47,784 nt of DNA from Sellimonas caecigallum. Lineage in GTDB: Bacteria; Bacillota; Clostridia; Lachnospirales; Lachnospiraceae. Of this stretch, positions 9,401 through 17,385 are shown piece after piece. The stretch covers positions 1 through 47,784 of the forward strand of contig NZ_VIRV01000017.1 of assembly GCF_019754295.1 (NCBI RefSeq). Reading direction: 5' to 3'. Position 1 is the first letter of the stretch. Each line of letters starts with the position of its first letter. Under the pieces are notes generated by a model. That model worked only from the letters and a program-made list of their open reading frames with translations, ran no database searches and was not told the origin of the DNA. The position numbers were made by a program, and so were the translations under genes.

Positions 9401-9600
9401 GGCATGAGATCGATCTAGTCATTGATACACCTCCGCAGGGAGCAGACCATGCAAAAGACGGCTTCCTGATCCGCAGAAGTGCCATTGAGACCGGAGTCAA
9501 TGTGCTTACAGCCATGGATACGGCGCGGGCACTTGTGACAAGCCTGGAAAATACAGATATCAAAGAACTGACACTGATCGACATCGCAAAAGTAGAATAA
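6400..9600 (+). CDS. carB: Carbamoyl phosphate synthase, large subunit
   Basis: A 1,066-residue synthetase subunit that uses two ATP, bicarbonate and ammonia from CarA to make carbamoyl phosphate. Two homologous halves are visible. Each begins with a nucleotide-binding preATP-grasp segment (KVLVIGSGPIIIGQ near residue 10 and KVLVLGSGPIRIGQ near 555) followed by an ATP-grasp fold with EVNPR motifs. The last roughly 130 residues form the MGS-like allosteric domain. Length is typical. The start overlaps the carA stop by one base. A terminator follows at 9620-9656. Confidence 0.97.
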   Translation: MPRNQDIKKVLVIGSGPIIIGQAAEFDYAGTQACRSLKEEGIEVVLLNSNPATIMTDKDIADRVYIEPLTVEVVEELIKKEQPDSVLPTLGGQAGLNLAMELEEAGFLKEHNVRLIGTTAETIKKAEDRLEFKATMEKIGEPVAASLVVENVPDGVAFAEKIGYPVVLRPAYTLGGSGGGIADNREELVEILENGLRLSRVGQVLVERCISGWKEIEYEVMRDGNGNCITVCNMENIDPVGVHTGDSIVVAPSQTLGDKEYQMLRTSALNIISELNITGGCNVQYALHPDTFEYCVIEVNPRVSRSSALASKATGYPIAKVAAKIALGYTLDEIKNAITGKTYASFEPMLDYCVVKIPRLPFDKFISAKRTLTTQMKATGEVMSICNNFEGALMKAIRSLEQHVDSLMSYDFSDLSDEELLERLHEMDDRRIWMIAEALRRGVSYDVLYSITKIDRWFIDKLAILVEMEKALKEGPLTTELLKEAKRIEFPDNVIAALTGKTETEIHDMRKENGIVAAYKMVDTCAAEFAASTPYYYSVFGSENEVEETRDRKKVLVLGSGPIRIGQGIEFDFCSVHCTWAFEKEGYETIIINNNPETVSTDFDIADKLYFEPLTPEDVESIVDIEKPDGAVVQFGGQTAIKLTEALMKMGVPILGTSAENVDAAEDRELFDEILSKCRIPRPSGGTVFTAEEAKKVAAELGYPVLVRPSYVLGGQGMQIAINDHDIDEFIGIINRITQEHPILVDKYLVGKEIEVDAVCDGEDILIPGIMEHIERAGIHSGDSISVYPAQSISAVTKRKIEEYTKRLAKALHVIGMINIQFIVCGEDVYVIEVNPRSSRTVPYISKVTGIPIVPLAAKVIIGHKIRELGYTPGLQKEADYIAIKMPVFSFEKIRDADISLGPEMKSTGECLGIAKTFNEALYKAFLGAGIRLPKYKNMIMTVRDADKEEAVEIGRRFEALGYRIFATEGTAAALKENGVKAIAVNKIEQESPNLMDLILGHEIDLVIDTPPQGADHAKDGFLIRRSAIETGVNVLTAMDTARALVTSLENTDIKELTLIDIAKVE

Positions 9601-9619
9601 AGCCGCAAAACGGCAAGGC

Positions 9620-9664
9620 AGAGACCTCTTCCGGAAAAGTTCCGAAAGGGGTCTCTGTGGTACT
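9620..9664 (+). terminator. Terminator after carB
   Basis: AGAGACC (9620-9626) pairs with GGTCTCT (9650-9656), with further pairing inside the arm, followed by a T-poor tail. Some read-through into the response regulator gene is plausible. Confidence 0.6.
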
Positions 9665-9691
9665 TTGGACAGGATGAAAGGAAGGGCGGAT

Positions 9692-10366
9692 ATGTACAAA
9701 ATACTGATCATCGAAGACGACGAGACCATTGCAAAAACACTGGCCGAACATCTTGAAAAATGGGGATATACTGTCAGATGTGCAGAAAATTTTAAAAATA
9801 TTGCGGAAGAAACGGCGGAGTTTTCTCCCGAGCTGATTCTTCTGGATATCATGCTTCCATTTTATAATGGATTTCACTGGTGCAGCAAGATACGGGAATT
9901 TTCTAAAGTCCCGATCGTCTTTTTATCTTCTGCATCCGACAACATGAATATTGTGATGGCTATGAATATGGGAGGAGATGACTTTATCGAAAAGCCGTTT
10001 GACTTAAATGTTCTTACTGCAAAGATACAAGCCATTCTCCGAAGAAGTTATTCATTCCAGGGAAATGTAAGTATCATGGAACACAAGGGCCTCATTTTAA
10101 ATCTTGGGGATGCAAGCGTGCTTTACAAAGAAGAGAAGATCGATCTGACAAAAAATGAATATAGGATCCTCCAGTGTCTGATGGAACATGCGGGAAAGAT
10201 CGTATCCAGAGAAGATATCATTTCCAGGTTGTGGGAAGACGACAGTTTTATCGATGACAATACTCTGACCGTCAACATGACGAGACTTCGGAAAAAGCTT
10301 GATAAAGCGGGATGGAAAGATGGGATTGTCACAAAAAAAGGGATCGGATATATGATGGAGGAATAA
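9692..10366 (+). CDS. OmpR-family response regulator, BceR-like
   Basis: A 224-residue response regulator. The receiver domain (about 1-115) has acidic residues EDD at 8-10, the phospho-acceptor Asp52 in LLDIML and the conserved Lys in EKPF. The C-terminal winged-helix Trans_reg_C domain (about 130-224) would bind DNA. ATG 9692 is preferred over an in-frame ATG at 9665 because a purine-rich site (GGAAGGGCGG) precedes it and homologues begin at this residue. The kinase gene starts 3 bases after the stop. Kinase type and context suggest control of the BceAB-like transporter 7 kb downstream; that link is inference. Confidence 0.9.
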   Translation: MYKILIIEDDETIAKTLAEHLEKWGYTVRCAENFKNIAEETAEFSPELILLDIMLPFYNGFHWCSKIREFSKVPIVFLSSASDNMNIVMAMNMGGDDFIEKPFDLNVLTAKIQAILRRSYSFQGNVSIMEHKGLILNLGDASVLYKEEKIDLTKNEYRILQCLMEHAGKIVSREDIISRLWEDDSFIDDNTLTVNMTRLRKKLDKAGWKDGIVTKKGIGYMMEE

Positions 10367-10369
10367 ACT

Positions 10370-11377
10370 ATGCTGAAAGGTTATTTTCAAGACAGGAGAC
10401 TCGTCTTTTCCATTCTGATTATCTGCTGCGGCTCATTGTTCGGGATAGGCTATCTATACCGGATTCCGATGAGTGCGCTTTCGTATGTGTCGGCTTTTGC
10501 CGGTACATTTGTGGCAATCCTCCTTCTTCTTGATTTTTTTCGATATATTTCCAGCTGGAAAGAACTGGAGAGACTGTGTGATCAAAAAACATGGCACAAA
10601 GGGATGTTTTACTCAAATCCCGGTGCGCTGGAAGCGTGGTATCGAGAAATGATCGAAAAAATGCAGGATGATATGTTTCATCTACTGGAAGACCATGACA
10701 TTACGATGAAAGAAATGATGGACTACTACGGCCTTTGGGCGCATCAGATCAAGACGCCCATCGCGGCAATGCGCCTTCTGCTTCAGTCCCGAAAACAGAC
10801 AATCCGCACGGAAGAAGAAAAAGAACATTACGATGCCCTGTCCATGGAACTGTTCAAGATAGAGCAATATGTGGAGATGGCCCTTTCCTACCTGAAAATC
10901 GGAGATATTTCCAAAGATATGATTCTTCAGGAGTACGATGTGGGCAGTATAGTAAGACAGGCAGTCAAGAAGTACTCCCGACTTTTTATCCTGCAGAAAA
11001 TCGGCATTCGGATGGAAGAAATAAAACAAAGTGTGGTCACAGATGAAAAATGGCTTCTCTTTGTTTTGGAGCAGCTTTTGTCCAACGCGCTCAAGTATAC
11101 AAAGGAGGGGAGTATCTCGATTTATATGAAAGAAAAAGGAATCCTTGTGATCGAGGACAGCGGTATAGGAATCGCCCCTGAAGATCTGCCCAGGATCATG
11201 GAAAAGGGATTTACCGGCTACAACGGGCGCAGAGATAAAAAGTCAACGGGACTGGGACTTTACCTTTGCCGGTCGATCCTGGATAAGCTGAATCATCAGA
11301 TACGGATCGAATCGGAAGTTGGGAAAGGAACAAAGGTATTTTTGGATCTGAACAGAGAGCCGCTGGAGGTAGAGTAA
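10370..11377 (+). CDS. Intramembrane-sensing histidine kinase, BceS-like
   Basis: A 335-residue sensor kinase. Two transmembrane helices (about 12-32 and 36-57) are joined by only a few residues, so it has no real extracellular sensor domain; this is the hallmark of Bce-type kinases that sense through a partner ABC transporter. The phospho-acceptor is His125 in WAHQIKTPIAAM, the Bce/YvcQ-type variant of the H-box. N, G1 and G2 motifs follow (LSNALKYT, EDSGIGI, STGLGLYL). It lies directly after the response regulator. No transporter genes are adjacent; the nearest pair of the right type is at 17.4-20.1 kb. Confidence 0.92.
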   Translation: MLKGYFQDRRLVFSILIICCGSLFGIGYLYRIPMSALSYVSAFAGTFVAILLLLDFFRYISSWKELERLCDQKTWHKGMFYSNPGALEAWYREMIEKMQDDMFHLLEDHDITMKEMMDYYGLWAHQIKTPIAAMRLLLQSRKQTIRTEEEKEHYDALSMELFKIEQYVEMALSYLKIGDISKDMILQEYDVGSIVRQAVKKYSRLFILQKIGIRMEEIKQSVVTDEKWLLFVLEQLLSNALKYTKEGSISIYMKEKGILVIEDSGIGIAPEDLPRIMEKGFTGYNGRRDKKSTGLGLYLCRSILDKLNHQIRIESEVGKGTKVFLDLNREPLEVE

Positions 11378-11394
11378 AATCAGGAGGGATGCAG

Positions 11395-11814
11395 ATGAAG
11401 ATAATCGTATGTGCAGATGACCGCCTTGGTATGATGTTTCACAAAAGAAGGCTCAGCAGAGACCGAATAGTGGTAAATCGTATTATCGAACTTTCGGGGG
11501 AAACGGTGTTATGGATGGATCCGTATTCGAAAAGTTTGTTTTCCGACATGGCATGTGATAATTTTCGGACGGATTCTGCGTTTCTTGAAAAGGCGGGGGA
11601 CGGAGAGTACTGTTTTGTAGAGAACCGCAGTCTCCGAAAGTACGAATCAGAAATGGAATCTCTGATCGTATGTTACTGGAATCGGAGATATCCGGCAGAT
11701 TTTTATCTGGACATTCCTCTGACAGAATGGAAAGAGATTGCCCGGAATGAATATCCTGGGTATTCGCACGAAAAGATCACAGAGATTACATATATAAATA
11801 CAAGGGGAGATTGA
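11395..11814 (+). CDS. Conserved protein of unknown function upstream of the nuclease
   Basis: A 139-residue protein beginning MKIIVCADDRLGMMF. No known catalytic motif, signal peptide or membrane segment is seen. The beta-rich N-terminus followed by a Trp-Asn-Arg-x-Tyr-Pro segment looks like a compact cytoplasmic fold. ATG 11395 is preferred over ATG 11389 because the AGGAGGG ribosome site ends only two or three bases before the earlier ATG. Its stop codon is 1 base from the start of the nuclease lipoprotein, so the two are likely co-translated. A partner or cytoplasmic inhibitor role for the nuclease is possible but only inferred from position. Confidence 0.7.
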   Translation: MKIIVCADDRLGMMFHKRRLSRDRIVVNRIIELSGETVLWMDPYSKSLFSDMACDNFRTDSAFLEKAGDGEYCFVENRSLRKYESEMESLIVCYWNRRYPADFYLDIPLTEWKEIARNEYPGYSHEKITEITYINTRGD

Positions 11815-11815
11815 C

Positions 11816-12730
11816 ATGAAAAAACGATGGGGCAGACCGTTTCTCTGTCTTATGATCAGCATATGCATTATTTTTGCAGGAGGATGTGCTGCTGCAGAAA
11901 CAGGGCAGGGAAACCAGGAATGGAAAAGTCAAGTTTATGAAGAACTGCAGGAGACAGACAAAAACGTGACTCCGGACTCCGCAGAGGAAGTCCCGCAGTA
12001 TAAGGGAGATCCTTACATTGTCATAGATGAAAATGAGCCGGGATTCACAGAGGAGGAGATTACAGATCAATCTTTTGAATCCTACAGCGAGCTGGACTCT
12101 CTGGGACGCTGCGGTCAGGCAACAGCCAGTGTGGGGAAAGATATCATGCCGACACAAAAAAGAGAGGGAATCGGCCAGGTAAAGCCAAGCGGATGGCATA
12201 CTGTCAAGTATGACAATGTGGACGGGAAATATCTCTATAATCGCTGCCATCTTCTGGGATATCAGCTGACTGCGGAAAATGCCAATGAGAAGAATCTCAT
12301 CACGGGAACCCGATATATGAATGTGGAGGGAATGCTCCCTTTCGAGAATATGGTGGCCGACTATGTGAAAGAGACAGGAAACCATGTCATGTACCGTGTC
12401 ACGCCAATTTTTGAAGGAGAAAATCTGGTGGCAAAAGGAGTGGAGATGGAGGCGCGTTCGGTAGAAGATCAAGGGGAATCGATTTCTTTTCATGTTTTTG
12501 TATACAACGTACAGCCCAATATCGAAATCGACTATGCCACCGGGGAAAGCCGGGAAGAAAAGGCGGACACCAGGAAAGAGAGCATGGAAATCCGGGGTAA
12601 TACCCGATCGAAGATATATCACTGTCCTGGACAGGCAGCTTACGAGGAGATGGCAGACTCCAAATATTTGAAAATCTTCCATTCTGAAGCGGAAGCAAAA
12701 GATGCCGGCTACCGGAAAGCAAAACGATAG
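11816..12730 (+). CDS. DNA/RNA non-specific endonuclease lipoprotein (EndA/NucA type)
   Basis: A 304-residue exported nuclease. The N-terminus is a lipoprotein-type signal (KKRWGR, hydrophobic stretch, AGGC with Cys24). The DNA/RNA non-specific nuclease domain (about 95-240) carries NRCHLLGYQL with putative general base His145, the NRxH variant of the DRGH motif, followed by an Asn-containing metal site (NEKNLITGTRYMN). The C-terminal tail (about 260-304) has a YHCPGQ segment and an FHSEAEAKDAGYRKA end resembling the small cap domain often attached to clostridial surface nucleases. It would degrade nucleic acid at the cell surface for nutrient scavenging or DNA uptake. Confidence 0.88.
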   Translation: MKKRWGRPFLCLMISICIIFAGGCAAAETGQGNQEWKSQVYEELQETDKNVTPDSAEEVPQYKGDPYIVIDENEPGFTEEEITDQSFESYSELDSLGRCGQATASVGKDIMPTQKREGIGQVKPSGWHTVKYDNVDGKYLYNRCHLLGYQLTAENANEKNLITGTRYMNVEGMLPFENMVADYVKETGNHVMYRVTPIFEGENLVAKGVEMEARSVEDQGESISFHVFVYNVQPNIEIDYATGESREEKADTRKESMEIRGNTRSKIYHCPGQAAYEEMADSKYLKIFHSEAEAKDAGYRKAKR

Positions 12731-12749
12731 GAGACAGACCATAACAGCG

Positions 12750-13784
12750 ATGGGAAAAGAAGAGTTTGGAATGCTGGAAGAAATCTTCCGCCAGCAAGTA
12801 TTTGAGATGTATGAAAATGAGGATGAGATATTGATTCCTTATATGATGAACGATGCCATTGAATGTTACCTTGTATTGAAAGACTGTAGGATGACTGGCC
12901 GGTATCTTCCAGAGATGTCCGGGAAAACGGAAGCTGCCGTAAGGCAAGAAAAAGAGGAGTACTGTATGGTTGTCCGCCAGGGTATCGAAAATGTATTTAC
13001 CATCTGGTTTCGGGCGATCGAAAAAGTACAGCACTGTTATCAATACCATAGGATCGGACACTTCTGGGTCAAGGGACAGGAACAATGGAGACAGCTTGTA
13101 TACATGATCGGAACAGTCTACGACAAATACCGTTATATTGGAAAGGAAGTGTGCAATGAGCAGGAACTCAGCCTGATTTCTCTGATGGAATTCGCACCCT
13201 TTCGATATTTTTCTCCCATTCGGGAATCCCTTGATCAAGACTATCCGGATACAATGCAAGGAGCGATGCGGATGGAAGAGCTGGCCATAGAGGCAAAGGA
13301 TCCAGGTTTCGCAAAACTTGTGAGACAATACCAAAGATGGCCCTCTGCATTTCTGAAGAGGCAGATCATCAAAAAGATGGAAAAGCCATCCGGAGAGAGG
13401 CTTTATCGTGTGATATGGGAAAAGACCGCGGAAGCTTCCGGTACATATCCGGATCGCGAGTACGATGCATCATACTGCGAAAAGATGAAAAAAGAGAGGG
13501 AGAGACTGGAAGAAAGGCTGAAGGCCAAAGGATTTTCCGGTGTTTATCCGGATTATCAAAAAGGAACAGTCTGGATCCATGCTGCCGAAGAACACCCGTT
13601 TACATTGATGGAGTGGGAAGAATTCCAATACCGGATACAGCTTATGGTGTCAGAATACAGAGCTTTGCCGGACAGTTTTGGAGAATGGAGAAACGGTGGC
13701 TTTTTTAAAGGAAAGGGAAGAAATGGATATATTGTAAAAGATTTGGAAGAGCATTTGGATGCCCTTTTAGAAAAATGGAAATAG
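12750..13784 (+). CDS. Uncharacterised cytoplasmic protein
   Basis: About 344 residues from ATG 12750. I do not recognise the family with confidence. It is rich in Glu, Lys, Tyr and Trp, mostly helical, with no signal peptide or membrane segment. The first part (1-200) includes FWVKGQEQWRQLVYMIGTVYDKY; the second part (260-344) holds a short beta-rich domain ending in a Lys/Glu helix. The frame is open from ATG 12702, inside the nuclease gene; AGGAGA at about 12729-12734 is a better fit to ATG 12750, although spacing is long. The gene lies between the nuclease and a HAD hydrolase, in an apparent five-gene run. Confidence 0.65.
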   Translation: MGKEEFGMLEEIFRQQVFEMYENEDEILIPYMMNDAIECYLVLKDCRMTGRYLPEMSGKTEAAVRQEKEEYCMVVRQGIENVFTIWFRAIEKVQHCYQYHRIGHFWVKGQEQWRQLVYMIGTVYDKYRYIGKEVCNEQELSLISLMEFAPFRYFSPIRESLDQDYPDTMQGAMRMEELAIEAKDPGFAKLVRQYQRWPSAFLKRQIIKKMEKPSGERLYRVIWEKTAEASGTYPDREYDASYCEKMKKERERLEERLKAKGFSGVYPDYQKGTVWIHAAEEHPFTLMEWEEFQYRIQLMVSEYRALPDSFGEWRNGGFFKGKGRNGYIVKDLEEHLDALLEKWK

Positions 13785-13800
13785 ACAGGAGGAAATGACG

Positions 13801-14514
13801 ATGAGCGTCAAACATATTTTATTCGATCTGGACGGAACGCTGCTTCCGATGAATCAGGAACAATTTGTATCATTTTATATGCCTCTTCTGGCAAAAGCGT
13901 ATATTGCACGGGGGATACAACTGGACCCAAAAGAGTTTATCGGGAAAGTCTGGCAGGGCTATAAGGCAATGGTAAAAAATGACGGAAGCAGGACCAACAG
14001 GGAAGCATTTTGGAGCCATATGGAAGACGCTCTTCCGATTTCAGTGAAAGAAGCAGAGGAGATTGCGCTGGATTTTTACGGGAATGGTTTCAATGAGGCG
14101 ATGAAAGCAACGATGCCGACTGAGATTGCGGACAAGGTTGTGAAGTCTGCAAAGAAAAAAGGATATTCTGTATACCTGGCGACAAATCCGGTGTTTCCGC
14201 AGTGTGCCACTTTCAATCGGATCCGATGGGCTGGACTCCAAAAAGAGGATTTTGAAGCGATTACGACCTATGAAGACAACAGGTACTGTAAACCGGATGT
14301 CCGGTACTTTAAAGAGCTGTTGGATCGATATGAGCTGAATCCGGAAGAATGCCTCATGGTTGGGAATGATGTGGGTGAAGATCTTGTAGTAAGAGAACTG
14401 GGAGTTCAGACTTATCTTGTGACGGACACGATGGAAAACCCGATGAATCTTGCGATCGAAACAGATTATCAGGGGACAATGGAAGAACTTTTAAAATTTG
14501 TGGAAGAACTATAA
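13801..14514 (+). CDS. HAD-superfamily hydrolase
   Basis: A 237-residue haloacid dehalogenase-type phosphatase. Motif I is FDLDGT (Asp9 nucleophile, Asp11 acid/base), motif II is LATNP, motif III is the Lys in CKPDVRYF, and motif IV is VGNDVGED. A helical cap lies between motifs I and II (about 15-100). The substrate is unknown; members hydrolyse small phosphomonoesters. ATG 13801 is chosen over ATG 13795 because AGGAGG (13788-13793) is correctly spaced only for the later start. It is probably co-transcribed with the preceding gene, 16 bases upstream. Confidence 0.88.
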   Translation: MSVKHILFDLDGTLLPMNQEQFVSFYMPLLAKAYIARGIQLDPKEFIGKVWQGYKAMVKNDGSRTNREAFWSHMEDALPISVKEAEEIALDFYGNGFNEAMKATMPTEIADKVVKSAKKKGYSVYLATNPVFPQCATFNRIRWAGLQKEDFEAITTYEDNRYCKPDVRYFKELLDRYELNPEECLMVGNDVGEDLVVRELGVQTYLVTDTMENPMNLAIETDYQGTMEELLKFVEEL

Positions 14515-14593
14515 GGATAACTGAAGGATGCCATAAGAATTTTGCGCTTGTGAAATCACAGACAATATCTTATTATGTACATATGTACTAAAA

Positions 14594-14657
14594 AACTGCA
14601 TGAAAACAGAAGAAATTTGTGTTTTCTGTGAATGGGCCCAGACAAATAAATGCAGTT
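14594..14657 (+). promoter_or_regulatory. Leader hairpin upstream of the peptide transporter
   Basis: AACTGCAT (14594-14601) pairs with ATGCAGTT (14650-14657), enclosing a second hairpin (ACAGAA with TTCTGT). There is no T-run, so it is not a simple terminator. No known riboswitch consensus was recognised. Confidence 0.45.
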
Positions 14658-14693
14658 CAGAAGAAATTCTGGCAGATTGAAAGGAGCAAAACA

Positions 14694-16070
14694 ATGGAAC
14701 ATTCAACAGCATCTGCCGCCAAAAAATATCCAAAGGCATTGTATTTTTGCGGCTCAGTGTTATCATTTACCAATTTCTCCTATTATGGGATGAAGCTTGT
14801 ACTGCTGCTTTTTATAGCAGAATCCGTATCAAAAGGGGGACTTGGACTTAGCAATGCGGAGGCTACTTCTCTTCTTGCTTCTCTTATGGCATTTTCTTAT
14901 CTATCCCCGATTGTAGGAGGGTGGATAAGCGATCGTTTCCTTGGGCCGAAACTCTGTGTGATTCTCGGAATGATCGTTTCAGGATGCGGCTATTATCTTG
15001 CATTTTCCGCGCACAGTAAAACAGCGATTCAGATGACAATCGCGCTTTGTGTTGTGGGAAGCGGACTGTACAAAAGTACTTCCCAGACATTGATCGGAAG
15101 TCTTTTTGAGGATGACGATCCTAGAAAAGACGGAGCGTTTTCTATGGCATATACATTTACGAATATCGGTGTGCTGCTCGGGCCATTTTTGTGTGGACTT
15201 GTTGCAAATCAGTGGTTTGCACAAAAAGAAGGCGGCGAGATCGTGATGTACGGATACCGTATGGTATTTCTTGTTGCGGCACTTGTAATCTGGGCAGGCG
15301 CAGCGTTCTTTGCTATCGGACAGAAGTTCTTTCTGAAAAATTTCTCTTTATCTGCAACGGCAAAAGAAAATCTCAAAGAGAAAAAAGAGATGGCAAAAAT
15401 TCCTCTTACAAGTGCGGAAAAGAGAAGAATGTGGGTCATTTTGATCTTGGCATTTTTCACTATTTTCTTCTGGATTGCCTACAATCAGGCATCGATGTCC
15501 ATTGCCCTGTACATGCAGGAATTTATTGATCTTAAGATCGGAAGTTTCCAGATCCCGACAGCATGGATCGACTCTTACAACGGATTGCTTTGTGTGATCC
15601 TCGGACCGATTATGGCTGCCATCTGGCTGAAATTGTCAAAAACAAAACACGGAGATTTGAATATATCTCAAAAAATGAGTCTGGGATTTGTATTCCTGGC
15701 AGCAGCGTTCCTCTTTATGATCGTGTCAGTAATGAAGACAGGGGAAGTACCAGGAGAGGGAGCAAAGGCGAGTGTATTGTTTGTCATTGCTTTTATTACT
15801 TTCCAGAGTATTGGAGAGATGTGTTTTGCTCCGGTTGGATATGGAATGGTAAATAAACTGGCTCCGGCGAAATACTCTTCTCTTTTGATGGGGGTATGGT
15901 TTGCAAGTATGTTCGTCGCAAACAAACTTTCCGGATATGTGGAAATGATTATCGAACAACTGGGTATGCTTCAGGTATTTATTATTATTCCGGTATGTCT
16001 TCTTGTGATCGGTTTCCTTTTGTTTGCGTTAAACAAAACGCTTGATCGAATGGCCGGAAATCAACGATAA
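14694..16070 (+). CDS. POT-family proton-dependent di/tripeptide transporter
   Basis: A 458-residue major-facilitator-type symporter of the POT/PTR2 family that would import di- and tripeptides with protons. About 12-14 transmembrane segments are visible. Family features include SYYGMK in the first helix, a GGWISDRFLG loop after helix 2 and the later FxSxGE signature (TFQSIGEMCFAP). ATG 14694 has an AAAGGAG ribosome site; the longer frame from 14619 adds a hydrophilic extension lacking a ribosome site. The adjacent peptidase gene suggests a peptide uptake and hydrolysis unit. Confidence 0.9.
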   Translation: MEHSTASAAKKYPKALYFCGSVLSFTNFSYYGMKLVLLLFIAESVSKGGLGLSNAEATSLLASLMAFSYLSPIVGGWISDRFLGPKLCVILGMIVSGCGYYLAFSAHSKTAIQMTIALCVVGSGLYKSTSQTLIGSLFEDDDPRKDGAFSMAYTFTNIGVLLGPFLCGLVANQWFAQKEGGEIVMYGYRMVFLVAALVIWAGAAFFAIGQKFFLKNFSLSATAKENLKEKKEMAKIPLTSAEKRRMWVILILAFFTIFFWIAYNQASMSIALYMQEFIDLKIGSFQIPTAWIDSYNGLLCVILGPIMAAIWLKLSKTKHGDLNISQKMSLGFVFLAAAFLFMIVSVMKTGEVPGEGAKASVLFVIAFITFQSIGEMCFAPVGYGMVNKLAPAKYSSLLMGVWFASMFVANKLSGYVEMIIEQLGMLQVFIIIPVCLLVIGFLLFALNKTLDRMAGNQR

Positions 16071-16092
16071 AGAGAGAATGGAGGAAATGAAT

Positions 16093-17169
16093 ATGAGTAA
16101 AGTAGATAGATTATTGGAAATCATCGAAAAAAAAGATCTTGATGGTATTTATATTACAAAGGAAGCAAATGTAAAATACATGAGCGGATATCCGGATGAA
16201 CTGGCATATCTTGTCATTTCTCCGGAGGGAAGATATCTTATCACAGACACTCGTTTCACAGAGATGGCAGAAAAAGCCTGCCCGGATTTTGAAATTGTGA
16301 ACTGGCATAATTTTAACCGAAGTATCCCGGAAGCTCTTCGCAACATTTGCAAAAAGGCAGGTATCCGCAAACTGGGATTTGAGGAATGCTTTACTACATA
16401 TGACAAATATGAGTCGATCCAGAAAAAGCTGGGAGAAGAACAAATCGAGCTGATCCCAACCTGTGATATAGTAGAAGCATTGCGTTATACAAAATCACAA
16501 GAAGAAGTTGAAAACACAAGAATCGCTTGTCAGATTGCAGATAAAGCATTGGAAGAACTTGTACCTTATATCAAGCCAGGTGTGTCTGAAAGAGAATTGT
16601 GCGCTCGCCTTGAGTTCAGCATGAAAATGCATGGGGCTCAGGATATCGGTTTTGAGACAATCCTGATTTCCGGAGCAAAGACATCCATGCTCCATGGAAA
16701 ACCAGATGATAAGAAAGTGGAAGAAGGAGATTTTGTTCTGGTAGATTACGGAGCAAAATACAACGGTTATATCTCCGATACAACCCGTACATTTGTAGTA
16801 GGACAGCCTTCTGAGAAACAAAGACAGATCTACGATCTTGTAAAAGAAGGGCAGGAGACAGGACTGCGTTTCATGGGGCCTGGGGTTCATGCGACAAAAC
16901 CGGATGAAGAGATCAGAAAAACAGTAAAAGAGTACGAAGAATATTACTACGCAGGTATTGGCCATGGTGTAGGGCTTGACCTGCACGAAGAACCATTTCT
17001 TGGCAATTACGGCACACGTATCATGGAGCCGGGATGTGTCATTACGATGGAACCGGGGATTTATATTCCAGGATGGGGAGGAGTCAGGATCGAAGATACC
17101 GTTCTGATCACTGAGACAGGAACAGAGATTCTTACACACTTCCCAAAAGAATTGATGATTTTAAAATAA
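16093..17169 (+). CDS. Xaa-Pro peptidase (M24 aminopeptidase P family)
   Basis: A 358-residue cytoplasmic metallopeptidase that would remove N-terminal residues or split dipeptides before proline. The N-terminal creatinase-like domain (about 1-125) is followed by the pita-bread catalytic domain. The five metal ligands are visible: Asp in VDYGA, Asp in ISDTTRTF, His in GHGVGLDLHE, Glu in TMEPG and Glu in RIEDT. ATG 16093 is best placed for the GGAGGA ribosome site; an ATG six bases earlier is also possible. It follows the peptide transporter by 22 bases and probably digests imported peptides. Confidence 0.92.
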   Translation: MSKVDRLLEIIEKKDLDGIYITKEANVKYMSGYPDELAYLVISPEGRYLITDTRFTEMAEKACPDFEIVNWHNFNRSIPEALRNICKKAGIRKLGFEECFTTYDKYESIQKKLGEEQIELIPTCDIVEALRYTKSQEEVENTRIACQIADKALEELVPYIKPGVSERELCARLEFSMKMHGAQDIGFETILISGAKTSMLHGKPDDKKVEEGDFVLVDYGAKYNGYISDTTRTFVVGQPSEKQRQIYDLVKEGQETGLRFMGPGVHATKPDEEIRKTVKEYEEYYYAGIGHGVGLDLHEEPFLGNYGTRIMEPGCVITMEPGIYIPGWGGVRIEDTVLITETGTEILTHFPKELMILK

Positions 17170-17212
17170 ATAGAGCATGGACAGACTTTGTGAGAAAAAC
17201 GTCTGTCGATCG

Positions 17213-17256
17213 CATTGGGCAAAGCAGGATTTATGAAGCTTTGCCCAATGTTTTTT
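17213..17256 (+). terminator. Strong terminator after the peptidase gene
   Basis: CATTGGGCAAAGC (17213-17225) pairs perfectly over 13 bp with GCTTTGCCCAATG (17238-17250), followed by six T. Confidence 0.95.
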
Positions 17257-17271
17257 CATATATCTTTCAAA

Positions 17272-17338
17272 ATTGTAAGGTTTCCGCCTGGATTGTAAGA
17301 TGAAGCGATGGAAAGAATGGATTTGCTTCGTTTATAAT
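17272..17338 (+). promoter_or_regulatory. Candidate response-regulator operator and promoter for the BceAB-like transporter
   Basis: Two perfect copies of ATTGTAAG lie at 17272-17279 and 17292-17299, exactly 20 bp apart, so on the same DNA face. A TATAAT box follows (17333-17338) with no recognisable -35 hexamer at the right distance. A weak promoter with phased direct repeats upstream is the usual layout for activation by an OmpR-family regulator. Assignment to the BceR-like regulator at 9.7 kb is inference. Confidence 0.6.
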
Positions 17339-17385
17339 AGTATCAGAACAAGATAAGAAAGACATTTAGAAAGGTGGACGAATCA

